From NCBI GenBank assembly GCA_003586115.2, contig QVOM02000073.1:47229469-47293468 (forward strand): 64,000 nucleotides of DNA. Direction: 5' to 3'. Within the stretch, counting starts at the first letter, position 1; each line of letters starts with the position of its first letter. The position numbers and the translations under genes were made by a program. Positions 1 to 10,346 of this stretch are shown one piece after another. Under the pieces are notes generated by a model. That model was given only the letters and a program-made list of their open reading frames with translations. It made no database searches and was not told the origin of the DNA. This DNA is from Salvator merianae (Eukaryota > Chordata > Lepidosauria > Squamata > Teiidae).

Positions 1-796
1 CCTCAGAGTCCGAGGCACTCATAACACTTATAAGCCTGGCTCATGGAGGGGGGCTTTTAGTGTTGGAACAAAAATAATTGCCTTCCTGGTCCATTTCCAA
101 TCTTGTATGAAAATTCCACCTAGAAACCTCACAGCTGCAAAACTTTCATTTTGCGACCCCAAGGTTTTCTGGGCCAGGAAACACAGTGTGTTTGTTTATC
201 ACACATCTCCATGCCTCTCATCACAGGAGTGACTCATGCATGCTTTGTGTGAGTTGCCCCATCACTGGGCTGTATCCCAACCATGCAGGGATGTAGTCAA
301 TGACTGATATTTCATTTGTGATGGCGTAACAAGCTGCTTTTTAAACTATACAAGCTTAGGGCACTGGGTTTTTTTTTTCTGCTGTTCCTTTTTCCTCCTT
401 AAATTTTTTTCACTTTAAAATTTAACCTGATATTGTCGACTGAAGTTAAAGATAAGCTGATGCTTTCAACTGAAGATTAAAATATTCTCAGTTCAGGTTG
501 TTTCTATGCCAGCAATGGGAACTGTGCCCAGTTTGGAGGCTTCAGAAAGGATTGTTCAGATCAATAGAGGATGTGGTCTGAAAGAAGGAAGATAGACTAT
601 TAACATACCAGTGACAATCTCTCTCAGGGCCAAGCATCTTTCGCAGAAATATTTTCTCAATTATCTATAATTATGGAGGCATTAAAGCAGTGCTTATTAA
701 CACAGGTAAGCCTAGAACTTTCAGTAGACAATTATGGCGCAAGAATGGAAAATGATATAAATCATACCCCTCCCGCTCTGAAAAAGACTTATCAGA
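1..796. other. No gene seen; unique-looking AT-rich DNA
   Basis: I read both strands and found no exon-like stretch, RNA gene or repeat boundary that I can support. There is a short poly-T run near 369-378 and nothing longer. Confidence 0.5.
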
Positions 797-823
797 TTTC
801 TCTCCCTCCCTCCCTCCCTCCCT

Positions 824-857
<34 letters not shown>

Positions 858-909
858 GTATCTGTCTGCGTGTGTGTGTGAGAGAGAGAGAGAGAAAGAG
901 AGAGAGAAT
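797..909. repeat. Compound microsatellite (CCCT)n-(TC)n-(TG)n-(AG)n
   Basis: A pyrimidine tract of CCCT and then TC repeats is followed by a short TG run and then a purine AG tract. The TC and AG blocks are complementary, so one strand could fold into a hairpin with the TG segment as its loop. The open frames across this tract (poly-Leu/Ser and Arg/Glu) are low-complexity artefacts. Confidence 0.95.
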
Positions 910-2439
910 ATTTAGAACAGTGCTGCCAGGACTGAAGGATTTCACTATGGAAATGGCCTGCTCTAGCTGTCCTTCTGGGAACAAGGAAAGTAGTGATTCA
1001 GGACCCAAGGCTACCAAATCAATAGGAACAATTTAAGGATTTTTAAAAAATGTATATGATAGCTTCTGCAGATTGAGGCAAATGCTGCTGGGAAAATAAC
1101 TGTGTTACTGCATTTACTGCGTCCAGCTCTAACCGTCTTGTTCTGATTCAAAACACATAGCTGCTCTGTCCTATAATCTAAACATTATCTTTAATTCTGC
1201 CATTTGACAATCAGTGTCTTTGGTCTCCTTCTGACTTGCCTGAAAAAAAGAAAGAAAGTAAAATCTGCACTGATACTAGTAGAATTTTAAAAGTGATGTG
1301 AAGCCTTTGTGAGCAATATGAAATGAGGCGCTCTTCTTGTCAAAATTCACTGACCTTTGATACCATGGGGAAATTCAGCCAAGTGTAGGGCAAAGCGTAC
1401 AGAGGAGAAGCAACGATTAGATTGGCCTTTCAGATCTTGTAAGACAATGTGGTCAACTTGAGAGGGCAAATAGCAAAGGTTAACACAAGACAGCAAAAGG
1501 AGAAAGAGCTGCTCTTTCGCGGAAATGAAAGATAGGCTCAGTGGGAAGCAGGCAACTGAAAAAAGTACTCAGATCCATTCCCTTTGTTAATATGCTCAGT
1601 GAAAGGGTGCAAAAACGCTGCATCTCTGCTAAGTTATCCTAATTTTACAGAATTTGAATGTATTGCATATATTACTAAAGCAATAAAGTATCTTCTGAGG
1701 GTGAAAGGAATTCTTGGGTGACTTTTACCTGGCATATAAGGCAGTTCCTTTGAAAAAGATCTGACAAAACCGTCATAATATTTTAAGTGGCAGGTGCCAG
1801 TCCAGATCTTTTCTTGATGGAAACACAGTGACCCTACTATTTCCAAATATAATACATTAGGATTACTTTTGGAGATGATACTCAGAACTACAATGCAAAA
1901 GCAAGAGAGAAATCCCTAGTATCCTTAGAGTGCTTATACTATTTGCCTTTTTGGTTCAATGTATGCATATGATCATATTGTTCCTTTGGTATAAGTCCCT
2001 GTTTTTCAAATTTCATGAAGGAATGCCTTACTCTCCCACTTATTCCAGCATCCTTTGTTGAGTATCTTGGAACACTAGACTATTATGCATGGTTTGCTAT
2101 CCTTTCAAGCCTGCACTGAAGAAGATGATAACTAAAAAATGAACAAGCAAGCCTCTACAGAAATAGGTTTTGACAGCAGATACTTTCCTGCTACTGGATT
2201 AGCTAATCTTAGGTTCTGTTTAGTGCTTACAGTTTCTTAACTCCCACCTGTAAATTTCAAGTATGAAAGCACTGTACATACAGGTCGCATCTCTATTTCT
2301 AGGTAGAGGTGCTACAGATGGAAGAGGCGTCATGGAAAGAAGGCACCCTCCTTGCCTCCATTTTGGAGCAGGGAGGTGCCACGGAATGATGCCTACTCTG
2401 TGCAGAGCTGGAGAAACTGCCCTGCAAAGGAGGTGCTTC
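910..2439. other. No gene seen; left flank of the copia insertion
   Basis: No exon, RNA gene or recognisable repeat family was found. The last five bases (2435-2439, GCTTC) resemble the five bases after the right LTR (GATTC, 7317-7321), as expected for a slightly eroded 5-bp target duplication of the copia element. Confidence 0.45.
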
Positions 2440-2793
2440 TGTCAGGAAGTGTAGCGGAATTTGGCCTGGAGTCAGATCACTAATCAAGCTCAGCGCATAG
2501 CTAGATAGACAAATAAATCCAGAGACTAGATACTTTCCATTTAACAAACTTTATTTACAGTATCTTCTCAGAGAGAAAACTCTCTCACTCCTTCTACCTC
2601 ACCTCACAAACAGCAATAAACATCATCTCTTATATAGCACACACACAAGACATGAGAATTCTAAATGACGTCATCAACTGTCATCAACTGCCAGCAAGAG
2701 TTTGAAAACAACATCATAAATTTCTGAGTCATGAAATGCTGACTCATTGTGACTCTTTGTTCCTAACTCAGTTAACTCTTTAGATACTTGACA
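2440..2793 (-). repeat. Copia 3' LTR (left copy)
   Basis: This 354-bp terminal repeat is bounded by TGTCAGGAAG at 2440 and ACTTGACA ending at 2793. On the minus strand it carries a TATA-like box (about 2630-2638) and, downstream, an AATAAA polyadenylation signal (complement at 2550-2555), so U3, R and U5 can be placed. A CRE palindrome TGACGTCA is at 2666-2673, and AP-1 type sites are at 2725-2731 (TGAGTCA) and 2740-2746 (TGACTCA). It differs from the right LTR at five transitions. One of them turns a third TGACTCA of the right copy into TAACTCA (2764-2770). Confidence 0.95.
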
Positions 2794-2803
2794 TCCCTTC
2801 TTC
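2794..2803 (-). other. Polypurine tract of the copia element
   Basis: On the minus strand the bases just before the 3' LTR read GAAGAAGGGA, a ten-base all-purine run ending at the LTR edge. This is where the plus-strand DNA primer of LTR retrotransposons is expected. Its position fixes the LTR boundary at 2793/2794. Confidence 0.8.
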
Positions 2804-2825
2804 AGGAACATAAGATCACAACTCT

Positions 2826-3352
2826 TTACATTGTAAATAGACCAAGCATTTCTACAAACTGTTCAAATTTCACATTTGACAAAGGTTTTGTAAATATATC
2901 TGCAAGATTATTTTCAGATTCAACATATGCAATGTAATGAATTTTTGCTCTATAAGATTTTTGACATTTTCATATCTTACTGCGATTTATTTCGTTCTTG
3001 TCTGAGGATTTCCCTTCTCTGCTAGTTTTATACAACTTTGGGAGTCACAATAAATTGGTATTGGCTTGTCACATTCAATTCCTAATTCTTTGATCAATTG
3101 AAAAAACCATTCTACCTCAGAACAACACTGGGAGACTGCACAAAACTCTGCTTCAGTTGTAGATTGAGCTACAAGATCTTGTTTTCTAGATTTCCAAATT
3201 ACTGGAACACCAGCAAATTTTACAATGTATCCTGTACAGGATTTGTGGTTTTCTAAATCTGCAAAAGAACTATCAGCAAACGCTACAATTTGACTTTCAT
3301 CTATAATGAAATTGAGCCCAATGTCTTGTGTTTTCTTTAAATATCTTAACAC
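2826..3352 (-). pseudogene. Copia pol, RNase H domain and C-terminus (broken)
   Basis: This is the end of the pol polyprotein. RNase H removes the RNA strand of the RNA:DNA hybrid during reverse transcription. Minus-strand translation from 3352 gives the copia RNase H pattern: AFADSSFAD with the first catalytic Asp, SCTGY, STTEAEF with the catalytic Glu, and IYCDSQSCIKLA with a further Asp. The frame stops at 2987-2989 (TAA), where intact relatives read on. The final residues (ADIFTKPL, then MLGLF) are still recognisable in a different frame and end at a stop at 2826-2828, so a frameshift lies between about 2940 and 2987. At its start it continues directly in frame from the reverse transcriptase segment, separated only by an in-frame TAA at 3353-3355. 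Confidence 0.9.
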
Positions 3353-4450
3353 TTATTTTGCGGCTTGCCAGTTGCTATTAGTAGGGCTGTCCACTTTTCT
3401 GCTTAGTGTGTGTACAGCATAGCTGATATCTGGCCTAGTCCAGTTGGCTAAATACATTAAACTCCCAACTACTGCTCTGTAAATGTCAACGTTATTAAAC
3501 TGTTCATCATTCTCAACCTTTTGATAGTTAGCTAGCATAGGAGTGGATATGGGCTTAGACTTGTACATATTAGTTCTTGCCAACAATTGTTTAATCTTCA
3601 TTGTTTGACTGAGTATCATACCCTTATTAGTGAAGCTAATTTCAAGTCCTAAATACTTCTGCGGTGTACCAAGATCTTTGATCTTGAACTGCTTATTGAG
3701 GGAATGATACACTTGACTAATCAAACTTTCTGATTTAGACATCACAAGTATGTCATCAACAAAAATCAATGCTAGAATTTGTTTCTCTTGTTTTCCTCTA
3801 ATATATAAACAAGCATCAATTGTACTGTGTTTAAAGTTTTGCTTACACAATGCATCATGCAAACACAAATTCCAGTTCCTTGCTGATTGTTTTAAACCAT
3901 ACAAAGACTTTTCTAGTTTATATAAACCAGACTTGCACTCTTGTTCAAAACCTGGAATACTACGCATAAATACATCCTCATCTAATTTTGCATTCAGATA
4001 TGCAGTTTCTACATCAAATTGCTTTAATTTCATTTTATTTTTGCAAGCTACAGTTAGAGCTAAGCGAATAGTTTCTGGTCTAACAGTTGGCAAATAAACT
4101 TGGTCATAGTCTTCAAGATATTTTTGTGCAAATCCTTGTGCCACTAACCTTGCTTTGTATAAACATCTACCATCAGGTAATGTTTTACATTTAAATGCCC
4201 ATCTACACCCTATGGGTTTCTTATCTGTGTCTGCAGACACCTCAGTAAAAACATTCAGGTTCAATAGAGAATCAAATTCCTTTTTCATAGCTTGTATCCA
4301 TTCTTGTTTTTCTTCTTCTGGTCTGGTCATTACCTCTTTGTAACTATTTGGCTCAGACCATTGCTCCTGACTGTCTACATTACTTATCTGACCAATCTGA
4401 AATCTTTCTGGAGGAATTCCCTTAGTTGTACGTTCAGAACTCCTTGGCAC
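3353..4450 (-). pseudogene. Copia pol, reverse transcriptase domain
   Basis: The open frame of 365 codons encodes the copia reverse transcriptase, which copies the element RNA into DNA inside virus-like particles. Visible blocks are CRWAFKCK (about residues 82-89), KARLVAQGF (99-107), FDVETAYLNA with a catalytic Asp (145-154), SLYGLKQSARNW (182-193), FVDDILVMSKS with the catalytic Asp pair at about 232-233, and KYLGLEI. All are in the order and spacing usual for the family. The Met at 4450 is not a true start: the reading frame continues upstream as a Ser/Thr-rich linker to a frameshift near 4570-4600, where it leaves the integrase frame. The segment ends at an in-frame TAA (3353-3355) just before the RNase H block. 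Apart from these edges the domain is open and its catalytic residues are present. Confidence 0.95.
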
Positions 4451-6096
4451 TAACTGTTTCTTAACTTCAGTAGTTGGTTGAGCTTGTGAAGAAGTAGAAG
4501 GTTTATCTTCTGAGCTGGACTCAGTCTCTGTGCTACTAGAGGAGGAAGATGTGGCACTGGAAAAAGATGTGGAACTGCGATATGCTTCCCACTTTCTTTT
4601 ACACTCCTACCTGTAACGTTAGCATCAGTCCCTTCTTTTCCCATTATGTAATAGAAAACATCACTATTAACATGTATATTAGCCCAATCTGAGTGAATCT
4701 CAAAGTTTGCACTCCTAGACACCACTACTTTACCATAGCTCATAGAGAAATGATACCCCTTAGTATTTTCTTCATACCCGACAAAACGTAACCTCTTTGA
4801 AATTTTGTCTCTCTTTTTTCTTTGTGCCCTGGGTATCAGTACATGAGCATATGAGCCAAAGATCCTCATGTGCTTTACATCAGGTTCTTTACCATATAAC
4901 ATAAAATATGGAGTATTACCAACAGTAGAAGAATATATTCGATTCAAAACATAAGTGCTACTAGCTACTGCTTCTTCCCAGAAATAATGTGGCATTTTAG
5001 CATCAGATAACATGGCCTTGTACATTTCTTGAATTAATCCAATTAGTCGTTCAGCTACACCATTTTCAACTGAACAGTACGGATTGGTCTTTCTATGTAT
5101 AATGCCACGTGTTCTAAACAAATCTGCTACAGCCTTAGACATCATTTCTCCTCTATCAGATTGTACCTTCTGCACTGCACAACCAAATTGGGTAGAAAAC
5201 ATGTTCAGCCAGTCCTTCATTTTATCATACACCTGAGCCTTTGACTTAAGCAAATATGTGTATGTAGATCTGCTATAATCATCAATAATTACCATAATCC
5301 ATTTATGGCCTCCCTGACTTGGGCTGAATGGACCAGCAACATCTGTATGGACTAGCTGAAATGGTTTCGTTGATCTCCTGTCACTGTATTTAGCTATAGG
5401 AAATACTTTTACCTTGGTTTCTGCACAAACTCTACATTCTAGATATTTGTCACAAGGTTTAATTTCAATATTAGATAGTTTAGCCATATGTTTTACTCTG
5501 GAGAAAGAACAATGCCCAAAAATTCTATGATAATAATGGATGCAAAAATCATGCAACGGCTTATTCGAAATACAATTTATAGCATCATCATTATCTTCTT
5601 CACTATCATTGTATATGTCTATCAATCTGTATAGACCATTTTCTTTAATTGCCTTTCCATATAGTTTGCTATTTTCAGAAATTAGACAAACCTCCCCATG
5701 AAAGAGCACTCTATACCCTTCACTTGTGAGTCTAGACACACTCAACAGTGAAAATTTTAAAGTGTCAGCCACAATAACATTACTAATAGAAGCATTCATT
5801 TGAGGAACGTAAGCGGTTCCCACTTCATGGACGGTGCATGTATGTTCATCAGCTAGCTTTATGTCTCTCGCCTCAATCTGGTGAATGTCAGTTAAGCTGT
5901 CTTTTCTGGATGAAAAATGTTCACAGCTTCCGCTGTCCAAGTACCAAACAGGATTGGCCGAATTCTTCTTACTGACTGTCATTAGCAAAGCAGTCAAACT
6001 GTTCTGTCGCTTATCAGAAGCAGTATAACTGTCAGCATACTGCTTACTGCTCTCTTGCTGATGAGAACTAGACGTCTGTTGTTTGCGTTCCAACAT
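4450..6096 (-). pseudogene. Copia pol, protease and integrase domains
   Basis: The open frame of 548 codons holds two domains. The aspartic protease active site WYLDSGSCEHF is at about residues 51-61; it cleaves the polyprotein. Integrase follows. It has an HHCC zinc-binding motif (His190, His195, Cys221, Cys224) and the catalytic DDE triad: Asp252 in HTDVAGP, Asp314 in QSDRGE, and Glu349 in ENGVAER, spaced D-61-D-34-E as in copia integrases. A C-terminal block with KLRFVGY-like sequence (KRLRFVGYEENTKGYHF) follows. Integrase inserts the DNA copy into the host genome. The frame becomes unrelated after about 4600 because of a frameshift; the true linker continues in the frame of the reverse transcriptase segment. 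The Met at 6096 is internal, since in intact elements this region is read through from gag. Confidence 0.95.
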
Positions 6097-6778
6097 CTTT
6101 AATGAGATGTCCTTTTCTATGACAGAAGTGGCACTTTTTCACTGCCAAGGCACCCAAAGGTTCAGATTTAATGTTTATTGCCTTGTCTGACGCAACCTCT
6201 TCTCGTCGTGTTAGTTTCCTTTGCTCAGTCCACTCTTGCAAACGTGTGACTACTAAGGAAAAAGTTAATGTGTCTTCATCAATTCCTTGAAAAGAGTCTA
6301 CAACTGCATCATAAGTTTTAGGTAATGAAGACAATAGTATGTATGCACGGTGAGCCTCTTCATACTGCAGACCTCTATCAGCTAAATCAGCTAAAATCAT
6401 TCTCATCTCATTTATATGGCTATTTAAACAGCCATCTGGTTTCAGTTTTAAGTTGTATAACTTTCTGGTTAACAGCATCTTGCTTCCAGCAGAAATACGC
6501 TGATAAGTTTGCCGTAGAGTGTCCCATACCTCTTTAGCATGTTCTAGATGCCTTACAGCCATCAATTGCGAGCTCTCTAATCCAAGAATAAGCGACGCAT
6601 GAGCTTTTCTGTCTCTTTGCCCTTCATTAGCATTATCAACAGCTGGCAAAGCTAGACAAGCATCATAAATCTCCTCTTTATTCAAGACAGCTTTCATCCA
6701 TTCTGACCAGGTGAGATAACTGCGGTCATTCAGCTTCTCAAATTGCTGCTGTAAAACCAGAGCAGGATGGGTAGCCAT
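6068..6778 (-). pseudogene. Copia gag (capsid/nucleocapsid) with C-terminal frameshift
   Basis: This is a 236-codon frame starting MATHPALVLQQQFEKLND at 6778, 184 bases downstream of the 5' LTR. Its residues LTWSEWMKAVLN, EVWDTLRQTYQ, LYNLKLKPDG and LSSLPKTYDAVVDSF fit the copia gag (UBN2-type) fold that builds the virus-like particle. Near the end is a zinc knuckle beginning CHFCHRKGHLIKD, which should finish with Cys for the CX2CX4HX4C pattern. Here the final Cys codon is out of frame: a single-base change at about 6080-6090 shifts the frame and detaches gag from protease. The next frame (pol) continues across the same bases. The break affects nucleic-acid binding and gag-pol fusion alike. 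Confidence 0.93.
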
Positions 6779-6940
6779 TTCAACAAACAGATAGGTTCCT
6801 ACTCCCTTCTGACACCGGATTCCTTGCTTTAAACAGTGCCCACTTCAGCTACTCAGCACAGTCGCCCCCTTCTTGAGGTGGATTATTTGCCTTCAGACTA
6901 GCAGCATCTGAGCTATCACACGGGTCTGCCTCACAGCCAA

Positions 6941-6962
6941 CACAACACTGGGCACTATAACG
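6941..6962 (-). promoter_or_regulatory. Probable primer-binding site, half-tRNA type
   Basis: Just inside the 5' LTR the minus strand reads CGTTATAGTGCCCAGTG. The blocks GTTAT and CCCAG match, with one extra base and a few mismatches, the complement of the anticodon stem-loop of initiator Met tRNA. Drosophila copia is known to prime from an internal, cleaved initiator tRNA rather than from its 3' end, so this fits. The match is imperfect and the call is tentative. Confidence 0.45.
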
Positions 6963-7316
6963 TGTCAGGAAGTGTAGCGGAATTTGGCCTGGAGTCAGAT
7001 CACTAGTCAAGCTCAGCGCGTAGCTAGATAGACAAATAAATCCAGAAACTAGATACTTTCCATTTAACAAACTTTATTTACAGTATCTTCTCAGAGAGAA
7101 AACTCTCTCACTCCTTCTACCTCACCTCACAAACAGCAATAAACATCATCTCTTATATAGCACACACACAAGACATGAGAATTCTAAATGACGTCATCAA
7201 CTGTCATCAACTGCCAGCAAGAGTTTGAAAACAACATCATAAATCTCTGAGTCATGAAATGCTGACTCATTGTGACTCTTTGTTCCTGACTCAGTTAACT
7301 CTTTAGATACTTGACA
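6963..7316 (-). repeat. Copia 5' LTR (right copy)
   Basis: A 354-bp repeat starting TGTCAGGAAG at 6963 and ending ACTTGACA at 7316, the same length as the left copy. On the minus strand the order is U3 (with CRE and AP-1 like sites), TATA box, R with AATAAA, then U5, so this copy would drive transcription of the element leftward. The five differences from the left LTR are all transitions. All three AP-1 type motifs survive here, at 7248-7254, 7263-7269 and 7287-7293. Confidence 0.95.
7152..7293 (-). promoter_or_regulatory. Copia LTR promoter: TATA box, CRE and AP-1 type sites
   Basis: On the minus strand the TATA-like CTATATAAGA lies at 7152-7161. Upstream of it (higher coordinates) are the CRE palindrome TGACGTCA at 7189-7196 and three AP-1 type heptamers: TGAGTCA (7248-7254) and TGACTCA (7263-7269, 7287-7293). 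CRE is bound by CREB/ATF proteins and the heptamers by Fos/Jun proteins; binding here is inferred from sequence only. The layout is that of an RNA polymerase II promoter with stimulus-responsive sites. Confidence 0.6.
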
Positions 7317-7984
7317 GATTCTCCACTGATTGTGCCAGAAAAAAGGCCAGCATGGTTGCCATGTGTTGCTTGCTGCCACCAAAAATGATGATGGAGTGGC
7401 AGTGGACACGAACCCACAGATGCACCCTGGAGATGTAAGTGGAGACATGGCCAGAGTCAGAGTTCTCTCCCCTGTCACCATCCACATGAATGCCTAAGAA
7501 ACTCCATGGGAACCCAAGAGATAAGTTGTCCAAACTCATGGGGCCTCAGGGCCCCTTGAATTTGGAGACGTTGGCAATTTTCCACAGGGTGTGCATTGGT
7601 GCATGTGATTCAAGCTGGTTTTAGCTCAGATCAAGTGACCCGGACCAAAACTGGCCTACACAGTGTGCACCAAAGCATGCCATGTAGACATTGCCTCCCA
7701 GTTCCTACATAAGCCATGCCATTCACCTCAGCTGAAACAATCTACTATTAATCCCCTCTTAGGCAACTTCTTCAGGGGAAGTTGCCTACTTTCCCTTTGT
7801 GTATGCACAGAGAGATGTTCACTGCTGTGGAAGCTCCCATGGCTTCCTGAGTCTTCTGCCCTTGATTGTGCCCTTACAAATTGTGTTTAGATGAAGCCTT
7901 GTTGACTCTGAGTACTAGTTGTTTCATTAAAACACTTTGAAGGAAACAGATGTCTAGACAGCAAGAATTTTTGATGAGCAGGCA
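7317..7984. other. No gene seen; right flank of the copia insertion
   Basis: No supported exon or RNA gene. The short open frames here have no recognisable domain. Confidence 0.45.
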
Positions 7985-8110
7985 AAGGCTTTGCCTTTGT
8001 CTTCTGCTTGAGAAGTCCAGAAGCAATTGGTGGACCACAGTGTGAAACAGGATGCTGGACTCAATGGGTTGTGCCCTGATGCAGTTGGGCTCCTTTTATT
8101 TTCTTTTGAT
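7985..8110 (+). mobile_element. CR1-like LINE 3' tail fragment
   Basis: The stretch with CTTCTGCTTGAGAA, AGCAATTGGTGG and GTGAAACAGGATGCTGGACT matches the same block in the other CR1 copies of this window (for example 41640-41765 and 51890-52005). Only the 3' untranslated end is present, as is usual for 5'-truncated LINE insertions. Confidence 0.8.
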
Positions 8111-9552
8111 GAAGGTGTATGATTTGTCATTTAACCACCACCTTTGGGGACATGTTGTTTCTTGACATTTCTTTGGCTAAGCTGCACCTGCATATTGTCT
8201 AATATGGGGCTTTAATGATTCTCCATGGAGCTCCCGCTATTGACAAAATAGACAAGATTTAAAATGTTTATCTGTGTATTGAGATTTCAGTCATATAAAA
8301 TGTTTTTTTCCAAGTTGTTTCTCTCTAGATACCAGCCACTTGTATAGAATGATAAATTAGCCTCAGCTACAATAGACTTTAAAAAGCATATCAGTTAAAT
8401 AGACTTTTTTTGATGATTTTTTCAATAAAACGTTATTAAAATTTAAAAGGAAAGGAAAGAAAAATCCTGAAACCAAACACATAAACTCACACTTTATGTT
8501 CTATTCATCAAAACACATAATTATCACATACAATATTTATCTTCACTTCTCATACCATCCCATTCTTCTACACAAACCCTTTTTTATCTCAGGAGTGGAG
8601 GGCTTAATTAGTATTGATTTGGTAGATAGGTTCCTCCTCCTTATTTAAAACAACTGTCTCCTTTATAAATGCTTCCTAGTGCGTTGGTTACTTAACAAAC
8701 AGCTCATTCTTGAAAGTAGTTGTCAGCTTTGACAATGTATGCAGACTGTCAATAAATCTTAAAACTTTCTCTGAGAGTGTACAACACATTTTTTTTGACA
8801 GCAACATTTTGAGAAATTAGTATTAACAGTGATCACAGGCAATAATGCAATATCTTCACACAGTCCTACAAGGGAAAAGGAGTAAATAGTCCAAGGAAGC
8901 TATTATTCGTCATATTTATTTGCAGGTCTCAGGGCAATAAAAACAGCAATAAAAGCAAAACAAAATATAAAACGAACACACTAAAAGCAATAATATATGG
9001 GCAACTTAGGCCATGATCATGTGGCCACCAGAGAATGGCAGTGTCCACCCCTAAAATAATGGACCCTCCCCCAGCATGGTTGAGTTCGCAGACCATGTCA
9101 TGGTCCATTTTATGGCTGCACAGTGTGATCTACAGTCTCAGAAATGACTGTATGTCATGCTAAACAGTCAGCTGTCACACCATGCCTAATCTGGCACAAC
9201 AGGCAAGGTGCTCTGAGTGTGTGAAATCCCACACTATCATCTCTCTTTTCTTCCCATCTGTCCATAACAGAATGCGTGTCATAGGAATATGCGCACGTGT
9301 GACCCTTGGATTCTGTGTACACATTCCTGTTGCCATGAGGCCACCTGATCATCATCTGAATTTCAATTTCAAGTCAAGTTAGAGGTAATCTGAGAAGGCT
9401 TACATTGTGGTAGCAGTGCTGCCTCCATGCAGGAATCACAGTTTAGATCAACCTTTGCATATCCTGGCTGTGGCTGTGGTGATCACCTACTGACAATAGA
9501 CCAGGTGAACAGAATTTTAAAGCAATATACAACCAAAAATTAAGCAAACTAC
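8111..9552. other. No gene seen
   Basis: AT-rich DNA with no supported exon, RNA gene or repeat boundary. Confidence 0.4.
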
Positions 9553-9793
9553 AGCCAAGGTACTGATTTTTATAGTACTGGTGATCATTCTATTTAATCA
9601 TTCAGTTCAAATGATGCCCTAGTTTTGAGAGTGCAAATCCAAAATAATTCTCTCCTTTGTAGCCAAGATACTGATTTTTTATACTACCGTGGACCATTTT
9701 CATGTTCCTAAACATACTGCTCAGGAACTAAAGTACTTCTGTTTGGAACACATTGAAGAAAAAAGAATTGAACTATTCAAACAGCTACAAATT
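9553..9793 (+). other. Possible exon or protein-coding relic with a local duplication
   Basis: A pyrimidine-rich run ending TTTGTAG at about 9660 looks like a splice acceptor. It is followed by an open frame of 46 codons ending TGA (about 9799-9802) whose product is charged and amphipathic, with TVDHFHVPKHT and FCLEHIEEKR. I do not recognise it. A related stretch of about 45 bases (AGCCAAGGTACTGATTTT at 9553, against AGCCAAGATACTGATTTT at 9661) lies just upstream, suggesting a local duplication. An open frame of this length occurs by chance fairly often, so this is weak. Confidence 0.2.
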
Positions 9794-9989
9794 CCTGGAT
9801 GATGTTATGTTCTTTATATTTTGTGAGCTCCTGTAGTAATTACACTGCACTGATTATGTTGAAGACTGCCCTAGGTTGATGTTTTAATATTTGAGACTTG
9901 TATTATTGGGTGAGTTATTATGTTATTTGTATTATTTTTGTCTTGCATGTGAAGAACAGCATATGCAACTATTCTTGCTTTGTGTTCAC

Positions 9990-10346
9990 TCAAGCCATTG
10001 AAAAAGTTGAAACGCTTATGTACCACTCTTCAGGATGGACAAATTGACCAATTTATTGGGAAGTAAGATAGTTGATAGGTTTTACAAAACCTGGAAACCC
10101 GTTATTGAATTTCTACAAGTATTAGAAAAAGTACTTGATACTGCTGAATTTGAAAAGTGAAGAAGAAAGAAGACTGATCGGTAGAAGAAAAGAAATGAGA
10201 AAGCAGGAGGGGCAAGAAATATGAAACCTAGAAGAAATTTATGAAAAAGGAAGAAATCAACATGAAATAATGTTAACTTATGATTTTTTTCTTTGGATTA
10301 AATGCATATTTTATGTATTTTAAATAAAAGTAATAATAATAAAAAG
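9990..10346 (+). repeat. Possible decayed LINE 3' end
   Basis: A broken coding-like stretch (about 10030-10160) is followed by a purine-rich segment and ends with an AATAAAAG signal and a TAA-repeat tail (10322-10346), as in retroposed 3' ends. Several stops interrupt it. The family is not identified; a processed pseudogene is the alternative. Confidence 0.25.

Larger units (their letters stand above)
2440..7316 (-). mobile_element. Ty1/copia LTR retrotransposon, full length but inactivated
   Basis: A 4877-bp element lies on the minus strand between two 354-bp LTRs. Reading along the minus strand it has: 5' LTR, primer-binding region, gag, protease, integrase, reverse transcriptase, RNase H, polypurine tract, 3' LTR. 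Integrase lying upstream of reverse transcriptase is the defining order of Ty1/copia; Ty3/gypsy and retroviruses have it downstream. The LTRs start TGTCA and end TGACA. The 5-bp flanks GCTTC and GATTC match at four positions, in line with the 5-bp duplications of this superfamily. The LTRs differ at five sites, all transitions (about 98.6% identity by hand count), so the insertion is young. Even so, the coding region has at least five breaks: a frameshift at the gag/pol junction, one between integrase and reverse transcriptase, two in-frame stops and one more frameshift near the end of RNase H. This copy cannot make a complete polyprotein. The exact copia lineage was not determined. Confidence 0.96.

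Noticed and set aside
673..1017. Open frames on both strands rich in Leu/Ser/Pro or Arg/Glu
   Set aside because: They run across the compound microsatellite at 797-909 and carry no domain.
2299..2547. Minus-strand 82-codon frame, and its twin at 6849-7070
   Set aside because: Both begin in the copia LTRs (shared start MLNGKYLVSGF) and read into different flanks; they are LTR artefacts, not genes.
3750..4097. Plus-strand 115-codon open frame
   Set aside because: Antisense shadow of the copia reverse transcriptase.
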